A DNA stretch of 64,000 nt from Vibrio harveyi NBRC 15634 = ATCC 14126 = KCTC 12724 (GTDB lineage Bacteria; Pseudomonadota; Gammaproteobacteria; Enterobacterales; Vibrionaceae): the NCBI RefSeq assembly GCF_001591145.1, contig NZ_BCUF01000019.1, forward strand, positions 1 through 64,000, written 5' to 3'. This document shows positions 9,907 through 17,529 of this stretch, piece by piece. A program made the translations under genes and the position numbers. The stretch's first letter is position 1, and every line of letters starts with the position of its first letter. Under the pieces are notes generated by a model that saw only the letters and a program-made list of their open reading frames with translations, was not told where the DNA came from and ran no database searches.

Positions 9907-9940
9907 GTGATTTTTACAACGTAACTGATGTGTAAATAAC
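9907..9940 (-). promoter_or_regulatory. Two putative NorR boxes (GT-N7-AC) upstream of hcp
   Basis: GTGATTTTTAC (9907-9917) and GTGTAAATAAC (9930-9940) both fit the GT-N7-AC core of NorR enhancer sites, are AT-rich inside, and are spaced 23 bases start to start. They lie about 57-90 bases upstream of the -24 element, the normal place for an enhancer-binding protein. The motif is short, so the sites rest mainly on position. Confidence 0.55.
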
Positions 9941-10050
9941 AACGGTGTATTTGAATTGGTGATAAAAGCGACGCGCGAGAAACGTTTTAACGGGCGATAG
10001 TGGAAGTGTTTGTTAAACAGGAGATAAGTTATTGCGGTTTTGTGGAGGCA

Positions 10051-10093
10051 AGAGATTCCCGATTGCGCTCCTTCGTCGCTGTCAGGAATGACG
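10051..10093 (+). repeat. Palindromic repeat, copy 1
   Basis: Begins AGAGATTCCCG and ends TCAGGAATGACGC, with the middle TTGCGCTCCTTCGTCGC. It closely matches the copy at 12313-12358 (shared AGAGATTCCCG, TCCTTCGT and TCAGGAAT blocks). Confidence 0.65.
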
Positions 10094-10237
10094 CAATAAG
10101 GTAACTGAAAACTTGATGAGTTTAAGGAGTTACAAGAAAGCTGAGACTTGAGCGGTTTAATTATTACGAATGAGGAAGAGTAAGTGAAATACGAGAAACC
10201 AGATGGGACAGTTAGCCCAAGTACATTGGTGTTGGGT

Positions 10238-10280
10238 GTCATTCCGGACGAGCCAGAGTGAGTCATCCGGAATCTCTTTG
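10238..10280 (-). repeat. Palindromic repeat, copy 2 (opposite orientation)
   Basis: Reverse complement begins CAAAGAGATTCCGGATGAC and ends CGTCCGGAATGAC, the same end sequences as copies 1 and 3 with a diverged middle. Confidence 0.6.
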
Positions 10281-10347
10281 TTTACTATCGATATGTTTGC
10301 TATCGATAAAAGTAAATCGTTGTTTCACAAGGGCGAAGCGGGAGCCT

Positions 10348-11877
10348 CTATTTATTTATGCCGAGCTTTTTACCCATGCGATATAAGTTACCCCGATCCA
10401 TCTGTAAAAACTCCGCTGCTTTTGCCCAAACACCGCCAGATTGGCTCAATGCGTGCTCAATCAAGTCATGTTGATAGCGCTCCACCAACTCGCGCATCGG
10501 CTGGCTCTCTCTAGGCAAGTAATGCGATGTGCTTTTTACATCATCTAACGCGAGTGAAGTGTCAAAGTGATTGAGCATGATGGTGCTATCGCCTTGCTGA
10601 ATGGCATGTAATGCCGCTCGCGTTAAGGTATGCTCAAGCTCTCGAACATTACCGTACCAAGGCAGAGACTCTAATTGAGTCAGTACCTTAGGGTGAACAT
10701 GAAGGTTTGGTGCGTTAAATTGCTGGCGCACTTTTTCCAGTAAGTATCCCGCAAGAACTGGAATGTCGCCGTCACGCGCGCGCAGTGGTGGCACTTTGAT
10801 GGGAAACACGTTCAATCGATGGAACAAATCAGCGCGGAATGTGCCAGTTTCCACTTCTTTTTCTAACTGTCGGTTAGTGGCTGCGATGATGCGTACATTC
10901 ACCATCAAATGCTGATCGCTGCCCACACGTTGCAGCTCGCCTTGCTGAATAACGCGCAGTAGTTTTGCTTGTAAAACTAAAGGCAATTCACCCACTTCAT
11001 CTAGGAAGATTGTGCCGCCATCAGCTAGCTCGAACTTACCTGCACGGTGATTATTGGCTCCGGTGAAAGCTCCCTTCACATGGCCAAATAGTTCGCTCTC
11101 CGCCAACCCCTCGGGTAGAGCGGCACAGTTCACGTAGATCATCGGCTTATCGTTGCGATGAGATTGAGCGTGAACCGAATGAGCGACAAGTTCTTTACCC
11201 GTACCGGTTTCTCCAGATACCAATACCGCGTAATCCGATTGTGCAACGGTTGCTATGTTATTTCGTAACTGATTGATCTGTGGACTTAAGCCAACCATGT
11301 CACCGTGTTGTGATCGCGCTTGTTGAATCAGGGTTTGTGTAACGCTTTTTTGCTTTTGGTTTTGTGCTTTGAGGGCTTTTAATTGTGCAATGTTGCGCAG
11401 TGTTGCCGCCGTTAGTGCCGCGAAGGTTTCGATAGCTACTGGATCGATATGATCAAACGCGCCAACCGCAAGTGCATCCATGGTTAATGCCCCGACAAGT
11501 TGCCCTTCAACATATAAGCTAAAACCCATGCAGTCATGGACATCAATGCATTGGTCTTCGGTCAATAATGTCCCGTCAAATGGATCGGGCAGGGCACAGT
11601 CGGCATCGAAGCGAACAGGCTCGCGGCTATGAATGATGGCATCCAAACGCGGATGGGCTTTAGGAAAGTAACGGCGACCGAGTACTGAGTTTGACAAGCC
11701 TTTTACTGCAACCGGCGTTAGAAAGCCATCCTCATCGAATATGAACAAGCAACTCGCATCACAAGGGAATACTTGTGCGACCCCATCAATCAGGTTTTGG
11801 TATTGCTGCTCATGAGAGCGATTTGAGCTCAAATTGAGTGCGATATTGAGGAGTACATGGTCAACAGTAGGAGTCAT
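10348..11877 (-). CDS. norR: NO-responsive sigma54 activator NorR
   Basis: Enhancer-binding transcription activator. It has an N-terminal GAF domain (about 20-160; binds a non-haem iron that senses NO in E. coli), a central AAA+ domain with Walker A GETGTGKE (about 212-219), the sigma54-contact loop GAFTGA (259-264) and Walker B FLDEVGE (281-287), and a C-terminal Fis-type helix-turn-helix (about 465-505). The length (509) is that of E. coli NorR (504). There is no norVW in view; the only sigma54 promoter seen nearby is that of hcp-hcr, so those genes are the obvious target. This fits comparative work on vibrios placing hcp-hcr and hmp under NorR. It is transcribed alone; a palindromic repeat lies after its stop. 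Confidence 0.92.
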   Translation of the reverse strand: MTPTVDHVLLNIALNLSSNRSHEQQYQNLIDGVAQVFPCDASCLFIFDEDGFLTPVAVKGLSNSVLGRRYFPKAHPRLDAIIHSREPVRFDADCALPDPFDGTLLTEDQCIDVHDCMGFSLYVEGQLVGALTMDALAVGAFDHIDPVAIETFAALTAATLRNIAQLKALKAQNQKQKSVTQTLIQQARSQHGDMVGLSPQINQLRNNIATVAQSDYAVLVSGETGTGKELVAHSVHAQSHRNDKPMIYVNCAALPEGLAESELFGHVKGAFTGANNHRAGKFELADGGTIFLDEVGELPLVLQAKLLRVIQQGELQRVGSDQHLMVNVRIIAATNRQLEKEVETGTFRADLFHRLNVFPIKVPPLRARDGDIPVLAGYLLEKVRQQFNAPNLHVHPKVLTQLESLPWYGNVRELEHTLTRAALHAIQQGDSTIMLNHFDTSLALDDVKSTSHYLPRESQPMRELVERYQHDLIEHALSQSGGVWAKAAEFLQMDRGNLYRMGKKLGINK

Positions 11878-12087
11878 AACAAGCCCAGAGTTATCTTGAA
11901 TGGGCTCATGCTAGCAACTTGATGTCATTTGAACATCGAAAGGTGAAATAGATTGATGTTCCATTGACGACGATCAAGTGACACACCAGAACTGTGATAT
12001 AGATAAATGCAACTGGTTGAGTTTAATGAATTGAAAACAAGGATCGCTCCACTTCTAAGGAATATATCCTAAATTGGAATTTCAGCA

Positions 12088-12118
12088 TTGACCTCAAGTT
12101 AACTTGAGCTTCTATCCT
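12088..12118 (+). promoter_or_regulatory. SoxR-type MerR-family promoter/operator
   Basis: TTGACC (-35, 12088-12093) and TATCCT (-10, 12113-12118) are separated by 19 bases, the over-long spacer of MerR-family-activated promoters. The spacer contains the perfect palindrome CTCAAGTTAACTTGAG (12093-12108). As I recall the E. coli soxS promoter, this is its SoxR box in the same register to the -35 and -10. Predicted transcription start is near 12125, giving a leader of about 23 bases before the small gene at 12148. Confidence 0.85.
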
Positions 12119-12147
12119 CGATTTGAAAAACGTCAGGAAGGTAGATT

Positions 12148-12300
12148 ATGCAAAACGATTACATTAAAGAACTAGCGGTGAAGAGCTATCAAGAAGAGCG
12201 ACAAAAAGAGTATTTTCGAGCTAAGCAGCAGAAGTGGCATGTGCCGAGTTTTGTCTCTGGGATTGTGGTGACGCTGGTGGTGAGTGGGATGCTTTATTGA
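12148..12300 (+). CDS. Small membrane protein, 50 residues, behind a SoxR box
   Basis: Not recognised. ATG 12148 follows AGGAAGG at a proper distance and the frame runs 50 codons to TGA. The N-terminal 31 residues are highly charged and probably helical (KSYQEERQKEYFRAKQQKW). The C-terminus is one hydrophobic segment (about residues 32-50, VPSFVSGIVVTLVVSGMLY), so this looks like a tail-anchored single-pass membrane peptide. It is the first and only frame after the SoxR-type promoter; a palindromic repeat follows 12 bases after its stop. Function unknown; its promoter predicts induction by redox-cycling compounds. Coding status is supported by the ribosome site and the clean charged/hydrophobic partition. 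Confidence 0.72.
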   Translation: MQNDYIKELAVKSYQEERQKEYFRAKQQKWHVPSFVSGIVVTLVVSGMLY

Positions 12301-12312
12301 GGGAAGATTGAA

Positions 12313-12358
12313 AAGAGATTCCCGGCTGCATTCCTTCGTAGCAATCAGGAATCTCCCT
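12313..12358 (+). repeat. Palindromic repeat, copy 3
   Basis: AGAGATTCCCGG...TCCTTCGTAGC...TCAGGAATCTCCC; the ends GAGATTCC / GGAATCTC can pair. It lies between the small gene and the convergent ynjF and may act as a weak terminator for both. Confidence 0.65.
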
Positions 12359-12369
12359 TTAAGTTTTGT

Positions 12370-12978
12370 TTACGGTTTCAGCGTATGAAACCCAGAGTAA
12401 ATACGCGTAAACGTGGTAAACCAACACGCCGCACCAAAGATATACGCAATCACGGCAAAATGTTGTGGGAACAAACAGAACAACACGAAACAACCAATGG
12501 TCTCGGTGCCTTCTGTTAGACCGCTCATGTAGTACAGAGATTTGTGTTTGTAGACAGGGTTATCGATACCGCGTTTACCTGCCATGATCGCGAAAGCTAA
12601 GAAGCTGCTCCCCGTGCCAATAAATGAGAAGATCAAGAATGCACCCGCGACGGCGTTTTGTTCTGGATTTGCCAACACAAAACCAAATGGAATCAAAGAA
12701 TAGAACAAGAAGTCCAAGCTAATATCGAGAAAGCCTCCGGCATCGGTAATGCCTTGGATTCTTGCCAACGCACCATCTAATCCATCACAAATTCGGTTCA
12801 GCAGGATAAACGCTAATGCGAGTGTGTATTGCTCTGCCATCAATGCTGGTAGGGCAAAGCAACCAAGGGCAAAACCGAACAGTGTGGTTTGGTTAGCCGT
12901 CACGCCACATTTGTCGATCAGCTTTGCGCTTTGTGCCAGTGGCCACTTAATGATTTTGATGCTTAGGCTATCAAGCAT
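12370..12978 (-). CDS. ynjF: CDP-alcohol phosphatidyltransferase family membrane protein (YnjF-like)
   Basis: Integral membrane enzyme family that transfers a phosphoalcohol from CDP-alcohol to an acceptor alcohol. The catalytic motif is present as DGLDGALAR followed by GGFLDISLD (about residues 64-88), giving the D-x2-D-G-x2-A-R ... G-x3-D-x3-D pattern. Several hydrophobic helices fill the 202 residues. Its start overlaps the end of the ABC ATPase gene by eight bases, so it is the last gene of the ynjB-C-D-F unit, the same order as in E. coli around ynjBCD. The acceptor is unknown, and why such an enzyme rides with an ABC importer is not understood. Symbol given for similarity and context. 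Confidence 0.82.
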   Translation of the reverse strand: MLDSLSIKIIKWPLAQSAKLIDKCGVTANQTTLFGFALGCFALPALMAEQYTLALAFILLNRICDGLDGALARIQGITDAGGFLDISLDFLFYSLIPFGFVLANPEQNAVAGAFLIFSFIGTGSSFLAFAIMAGKRGIDNPVYKHKSLYYMSGLTEGTETIGCFVLFCLFPQHFAVIAYIFGAACWFTTFTRIYSGFHTLKP

Positions 12979-13618
12979 GACTTGTCTCCCACGGCCAGTT
13001 TAGGCAACGACTGCCTGCAGGGATATCGTCTTCATCGTGAGTCACCATCAACGCGGGAATATTAGCGAGTTGAAGCTGTTCCACGACCCAGTTACGAAAC
13101 TGCACGCGCAAATCTTTATCGAGTTTGCTGTATGGTTCGTCGAGTAGGGCAACTTTTGGTTTCGCCAACAACATACGAGTCAGAGCGATACGGGCGCGCT
13201 GACCACCTGATATTTGATCTGGGAAAGATTCCGCGAGCTTGGTTAACGAGATGTGTTTCAATGCTTGCATCGCACGTTCTTTACGCTCAGCCCCTTTGAT
13301 TGAATCAGGCAGAGCGAAGGCAAGGTTTTCCCATACGGTGAGGTGCGGAAAGAGCAAATCGTCTTGGAACAAAATACCTACCTGACGCTTATGCGCAGGC
13401 AAAGCATCCAACTTTTCATTATCGAGAGTGATTGAGCCTGAATAGTCGAACTCGGAAGATAGGTGACCAGCAATGGCATCCAATAAAGTGGATTTGCCAC
13501 AGCCGCTAGGACCCATCAGGGTAACAATTTCACCTTTCTCTACCGTCATGTTGAAGGCAGAGAAAAGCGTGTCGCCATTGGTTTTATGGATGGCGAGGTT
13601 TTCGAGACAGAGACTCAT
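12971..13618 (-). CDS. ynjD: ABC transporter ATP-binding protein (YnjD-like)
   Basis: ATPase of a binding-protein-dependent importer. Walker A GPSGCGKST (about 36-44), signature ISGGQRARIAL (about 135) and Walker B VALLDEP (about 155) are all intact, with an H-loop in VTHDEDDIP. I start it at ATG 13618 (MSLCLENLAIHK, 215 residues) rather than at the frame's upstream ATG, because this fits the family N-terminus and AAAGG precedes it. The start lies 35 bases inside the end of the permease gene, so the two are translationally coupled. The protein is short, like ThiQ and YnjD, lacking any C-terminal regulatory domain. Confidence 0.9.
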   Translation of the reverse strand: MSLCLENLAIHKTNGDTLFSAFNMTVEKGEIVTLMGPSGCGKSTLLDAIAGHLSSEFDYSGSITLDNEKLDALPAHKRQVGILFQDDLLFPHLTVWENLAFALPDSIKGAERKERAMQALKHISLTKLAESFPDQISGGQRARIALTRMLLAKPKVALLDEPYSKLDKDLRVQFRNWVVEQLQLANIPALMVTHDEDDIPAGSRCLNWPWETSHA

Positions 13619-15293
13619 TCGGTAGTAAACCTTTAATAGACAACCGGCGATACTTAACGTGTAAGCGGCTAAGTAAAATCGCAAAAGAGAAGAACATTAA
13701 CGGCAAGAGAGCTTGCCAAATTGCGTAAATCGCAGTGACACGACGGTCAAAGCCACTTGATAGGGCGACCGCTTCTGTTGTTATTGTGCTGATGCGACCA
13801 GCTCCCAGCACGAGTGTTGGTAAGTACTGCGCTAAGCTGACACTAATGCCAACTGCCCAAGCAAAAGCAATCGCAGGCAAAAGAATGGGCAGTTTGACTT
13901 TTAACCAAGCCTGCATCGGTGATTTACCAAGGCTTAAGGCGACACGAGTCAAACCATTGTCGAAGCTGCGCCATGGACCGTCGAGTGATAGGTAAACAAA
14001 CGGGAAAGCAAAGAAGACGTGTGCCCAACATACCCAGAACAAGTACGCGCTGCTGTCGAGGTACAGCGTGACGACTTGCATTCCAAACAAAACGGAAAGC
14101 TGCGGAATCAACATTGGCACGGCAATGATGTACCCTGGGACTTGCCAGCGGTAACGCAGTCGGTATTCGTGAGCAATCAGAGCAAGTACCAGAGCAATTG
14201 ATGCGCTGATCACCGCAATCAACATGCTTTGCTCTAGCGTGCCAAGAATGCTTTGCCACTCGTATTCCCAAAAACGTAAGCTGTAACGGCTTGGTAATAA
14301 GTCAGGGAAACGCCAACGTTGTGCAAAGCTCCACACCACCATCAACGGCACCATCAACAGTGCGAGTAGAGCAATCATAGAGAACAAGGTCTTTCCTGGT
14401 AAGCGGAAACCGCTACGACCGGAGTATTGCCAGCGTTTAAAGCCTTTAGTAACGCTCCACTCTACGAGTCGAGCAAAGCCAATCAAAAGGCTCGCAATCG
14501 TAAACAACACAACTGCACCCGCCGCCGCTCTTGGTAGGAGGGATAAATCAGGATCGTTAAACCACTGCCATACCAATACTGCAAAGGTAGGAGGGTTGGT
14601 TGGACCGATAATTAGCGCGACATCGACAACGGATAAGCTGTAAGCCAGCACGGCTAGCATTGGGAAGCGCAGTTTTGCTAACCATTGAGGGAAAACGCAT
14701 TTCCACCAAGCTTGAGCCGAGCTATACCCCATCGAATGACTGACTTTTTCTATCTTCTCGACCTTCAATTGTTGAAGAATCGGAATACTCATCAACAAAA
14801 GGAACGGGACTTCTTTGATGGCAAGCATGATGATCAAACCCAGTGCGTATGGGTCTTTGATCAGCAACGCTAAGTCATTCACCGTTTGCGCATTTGGATC
14901 GTAACCAAACATTTGGTTGAGTACGCGAACGCCCATACCTGTTGGTGCAAATAGGAAAGCAAAACCAATGGCGAATGCCACGTGTGGCATGGCAAGAAGC
15001 GGAGAAAGACTGACTTCGATTTTACGCCAGAATTTACTTCCCCAAGAAGCTTGCAGAATCGCAAACGTCATCAAACAAGCAAGGTAGCTACTGAAAATGG
15101 CAGAGTAGAACGTTAGACCAATAGATGTCCACACGCCTTCCCAGTCAAACACAGCATCAAAGCCATCAAGTGAAAAATGATGTAAGCCGATAGGGGGAAC
15201 ATAGCCGAGCGCAGAGACCACCACCCCGAGTAGACCCGGGATGGTTGGTAATATACAAACTGCGATAATAACTAGATACAGCGCTCTTAACAT
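13584..15293 (-). CDS. ynjC: ABC transporter permease, fused double type (YnjC-like)
   Basis: Inner-membrane permease with two tandem BPD_transp_1 halves in one chain (about residues 60-270 and 345-550), as in ThiP and FbpB, giving about 12 helices over 569 residues. E. coli YnjC has the same fused arrangement and is somewhat shorter. It starts nine bases after the binding-protein gene's stop and overlaps the ATPase gene, so all three importer parts are made from one message. Family relatives import thiamine, iron(III) or polyamines; the YnjBCD substrate is not established, and no thiamine riboswitch is present upstream. Confidence 0.9.
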   Translation of the reverse strand: MLRALYLVIIAVCILPTIPGLLGVVVSALGYVPPIGLHHFSLDGFDAVFDWEGVWTSIGLTFYSAIFSSYLACLMTFAILQASWGSKFWRKIEVSLSPLLAMPHVAFAIGFAFLFAPTGMGVRVLNQMFGYDPNAQTVNDLALLIKDPYALGLIIMLAIKEVPFLLLMSIPILQQLKVEKIEKVSHSMGYSSAQAWWKCVFPQWLAKLRFPMLAVLAYSLSVVDVALIIGPTNPPTFAVLVWQWFNDPDLSLLPRAAAGAVVLFTIASLLIGFARLVEWSVTKGFKRWQYSGRSGFRLPGKTLFSMIALLALLMVPLMVVWSFAQRWRFPDLLPSRYSLRFWEYEWQSILGTLEQSMLIAVISASIALVLALIAHEYRLRYRWQVPGYIIAVPMLIPQLSVLFGMQVVTLYLDSSAYLFWVCWAHVFFAFPFVYLSLDGPWRSFDNGLTRVALSLGKSPMQAWLKVKLPILLPAIAFAWAVGISVSLAQYLPTLVLGAGRISTITTEAVALSSGFDRRVTAIYAIWQALLPLMFFSFAILLSRLHVKYRRLSIKGLLPNESLSRKPRHP

Positions 15294-15302
15294 GGGTGAT
15301 TA

Positions 15303-16460
15303 TTAATTCCCGTAGCGTTTCAACCATTCTTTTTCTAGTGCGGCTTGCCAGCTTGGATGTGGCTCTGCAATAGACTTGAATTGTTGAGTATTTTTAGCCG
15401 TACCAGTCAGGTATTGGCTGCTTAGCACTGAAGGATCACCCCAGATGTTGATATCACCTTTACGAGATTGCGCTTCAGGACTTAATAAAAAGTTTATAGC
15501 AACTTGAGCCCCTGCACTGGCGTTTGCGTTCCAAGGGATAGCTAAGAAGTGAATATTAGAAAGTGCACCCGCATCCATCGCATACGCTTTGGTGCTATCT
15601 GCAAGGTTGCCGCTAGATTGTGCTGAATAAACCGCATTTGGATTAAAAGTGACGGCTAAGTCAATCTGACCATCATCTAGTAGTTGTACCGTTTCCGCTG
15701 TGCCACCCGGAAACTGCTTACCGCCACGCCATGCGACTTTGTGAAATTCATCTAGGTAAGCCCATAGAGGTTGCGTGACGGTTTTGAATGATTCGTCTGT
15801 CACTGGCTTTTGCAGTGCAGGATCGTTATTGCTCAGTTCGATCAGTAGAGATTTGATGAAACTGGTGCCATGAAACTCCGGTGGGCGAGGGTATGTCAGA
15901 CGATTTGGAAACGCTTTTGCGTAGCTCAACATTTCAGCATATGAGCTTGGCGGGTTGTGCAGGGTTTCTTCATCGTAGATAAACACCAATTGACCTACGC
16001 CCCAAGGCGCTTCTAGACCATCTGTAGGTTCAGAGAAATCGACATCAACAGGCAGGGTTTTATCCACATACTGCCAGCTTGGTAAACCTTCAACGAAAGG
16101 ACCAAACAACAGTTGGTTGTCTTTCATCGATTTAAAGTTTTCGCCATTAATCCAAACCATATCAACACTGCCACCGCTGTTTTTCCCTGCGGCTTTTTCA
16201 GCAATAAGACGAGTGGTGGTTTCAGAAATATCGGTGACCTTGACGTGGTTAAGTGTCACGTTGTAGCGAGATTTAAGCTCTTTGCCTGCCCATTGGATGT
16301 AGCGGTTAATTTCTTGGCTACCACCCCAAGCATGAAAATAAACGGTCTGACCGTCGGCTTGCTGTTCTATTTTTTGCCATTCTTCAGCGGTCGAAGATGC
16401 AAAAGAGGAGGTCGCGAATGTGGTGGCTAAAATGCCAATGGTGCTAAGTAGCTTTTTCAT
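15303..16460 (-). CDS. ynjB: ABC transporter periplasmic substrate-binding protein (YnjB-like)
   Basis: Periplasmic solute-binding protein of the type-2 (Fe/thiamine-like) class. The chosen start at 16460 gives a clean signal peptide: KK, a hydrophobic core and cleavage after SFAS (about residue 22), then the mature protein beginning STAEEWQKIEQQ. The frame has an upstream ATG at 16493, which would add 11 charged residues and spoil the signal, so I reject it. The mature part has the YnjB hallmark VYFHAWGGSQEINRYIQW. First gene of the ynjB-C-D-F unit, with a structured leader upstream. Ligand unknown. Confidence 0.9.
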   Translation of the reverse strand: MKKLLSTIGILATTFATSSFASSTAEEWQKIEQQADGQTVYFHAWGGSQEINRYIQWAGKELKSRYNVTLNHVKVTDISETTTRLIAEKAAGKNSGGSVDMVWINGENFKSMKDNQLLFGPFVEGLPSWQYVDKTLPVDVDFSEPTDGLEAPWGVGQLVFIYDEETLHNPPSSYAEMLSYAKAFPNRLTYPRPPEFHGTSFIKSLLIELSNNDPALQKPVTDESFKTVTQPLWAYLDEFHKVAWRGGKQFPGGTAETVQLLDDGQIDLAVTFNPNAVYSAQSSGNLADSTKAYAMDAGALSNIHFLAIPWNANASAGAQVAINFLLSPEAQSRKGDINIWGDPSVLSSQYLTGTAKNTQQFKSIAEPHPSWQAALEKEWLKRYGN

Positions 16461-16493
16461 ACGTAATCCGTGTTTCTTTATCTTTGTTTTCAT

Positions 16494-16581
16494 TTTGGAG
16501 CTTTATATTCCCACGAGGTACAAAACGGCTGTTTTGGTACTCTGAATTGGGGATAAACCACGCTGGAAGCTCCGTTCCCTC
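16494..16581 (-). ncRNA. Structured 5' leader of ynjB (unidentified)
   Basis: On the minus strand GGAGCTT (near 16572-16566) can pair with AAGCTCC (near 16504-16498), enclosing about 60 bases. An inner arm AGTACCAAAACAG / CGTTTTGTAC forms a second hairpin. The pairing ends just upstream of the gene. It does not match TPP, Moco, FMN, cobalamin or other riboswitch consensus sequences I know. It may be a leader RNA or simply paired by chance. Confidence 0.3.
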
Positions 16582-16736
16582 TAGATGGATAGTAATCTAT
16601 CTTGCTCTATTATCAACGCGAATTTGATAATAGATTCAGAGAATTACTCGCCTTGTGAGGTGATACCAATCCACGTCAGTTTTTGGTCTTAAAAGTCACC
16701 AATTTAAGGACAAAGTGTGAGCAAATCAGTAGCAAT

Positions 16737-16772
16737 GAAAATAGTGCGACTTCCGGTAAGTCGCACTATTTT
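16737..16772. terminator. Terminator after the rhodanese/FeS/TVP38 unit
   Basis: AAAATAGTGCGACTT CCGG AAGTCGCACTATTTT type hairpin: a 12-base stem with A and T runs on both sides, 25 bases past the TVP38 stop codon. It separates the upstream four-gene unit from ynjBCDF. Confidence 0.85.
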
Positions 16773-16796
16773 GGCTTCAATAATGGATAGACCGGA

Positions 16797-17474
16797 TTAC
16801 TTCGCTAATTCTTCCATGTTGATGCCTTTTTTCTTTGCGATGTATTTTGGAATCAAAGACATGCCAAACAGCACAAGACCCGCAACCGCAAATTTTACCA
16901 ACAACATTGCAGACACACCGTTTGTTGCGATGTCACCAGCCATGTAAGCAAAAATGAAAGCACCTGGTGCCATGGTCAACAGAGAAACCAGAGCGTAAGT
17001 GCCAAGGTTTAGGCTGGTTAGACCGTAAGCGTAGTTTTGTAGGCTGAATGGGAATACAGGCACAAGACGAGTCAGAATCAAGAAGCTGGTGCCGTTTGCT
17101 GCTACACCGTCATCGATTTTCTTGAAGATTGGGTTGTCGCCAAACTTCTTCATGATGGTGTTACGCAGTAGGAAGCGCGCCACGATAAAGGCTGCTACTG
17201 CACCAAGCGTTGCAGAAAAGAGCGCCAATACGCCACCTTTGATAGGACCAAATACGATACCTGCCACAATGGTAAATGCGCTGCCCGGTAGTAGGAAAAC
17301 ACACGCAAATACGAATGCTGCTACGAATACGGCGTAACCCCACACACCAAAGCTTGCGATCCAATCTTGTAGGCTCTTGATGTCAGTGATGATTTCAAGA
17401 ATGCCAGTTTGTTTTGCCGCGAACAGAGCGAGAGCTACAACAGCGACGATAAGAGCGATTTTTACGAATTTCAT
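16797..17474 (-). CDS. TVP38/TMEM64 family membrane protein (YdjX/YdjZ-like)
   Basis: DedA/SNARE-associated superfamily inner-membrane protein of 225 residues with five to six hydrophobic segments. The core block is present as VFLLPGSAFTIVAGIVFGP (about 61-79) and FLILTRLVPVFPFSLQNYAYG (about 131-151), with the re-entrant G-rich loops typical of the family. In E. coli the related ydjX and ydjZ genes lie beside the ynj genes, as here. Family members are implicated in lipid scrambling or ion homeostasis; the role in this cluster is unknown. Last gene of the unit that begins with the rhodanese, 55 bases after the CCG-domain gene and followed by a terminator. Confidence 0.85.
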   Translation of the reverse strand: MKFVKIALIVAVVALALFAAKQTGILEIITDIKSLQDWIASFGVWGYAVFVAAFVFACVFLLPGSAFTIVAGIVFGPIKGGVLALFSATLGAVAAFIVARFLLRNTIMKKFGDNPIFKKIDDGVAANGTSFLILTRLVPVFPFSLQNYAYGLTSLNLGTYALVSLLTMAPGAFIFAYMAGDIATNGVSAMLLVKFAVAGLVLFGMSLIPKYIAKKKGINMEELAK

Positions 17475-17529
17475 AAGTTCAACTTCACTTAAACCTAATA
17501 ATTAAAAAGAGATAGCGACACAGAGACAG

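Larger units (their letters stand above)
9786..10347. other. Intergenic region norR-hcp with regulatory sites and two palindromic repeats
   Basis: A 562-base stretch without a convincing gene. It holds the hcp sigma54 promoter and NorR boxes near hcp and two copies of a palindromic repeat (10051-10093 and 10238-10280) near the end of norR. A 128-codon frame on the minus strand runs through the repeats and lacks coding character. Confidence 0.6.

Noticed and set aside
9841..9950. NsrR site controlling hcp as in E. coli
   Set aside because: I see no AAGATGC-N-GCATCTT-like palindrome; sigma54 and NorR-type elements explain the control better.
9880..10266. 128-codon frame on the minus strand between norR and hcp
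   Set aside because: It runs through two palindromic repeats and the putative NorR boxes, has no ribosome site and an unnatural composition.
10203..10514. 103-codon plus-strand frame overlapping the end of norR
   Set aside because: It is antisense to the NorR helix-turn-helix and contains a palindromic repeat.
13584..13618. Frameshift between ynjC and ynjD
   Set aside because: Both proteins are complete; the 35-base overlap in different frames is ordinary translational coupling.
16494..16600. TPP (thi-box) riboswitch before the ThiBPQ-like ynjBCD genes
   Set aside because: The required CTGAGA and ACCTGATCTGG-type blocks are absent; the leader is recorded only as unidentified structure.
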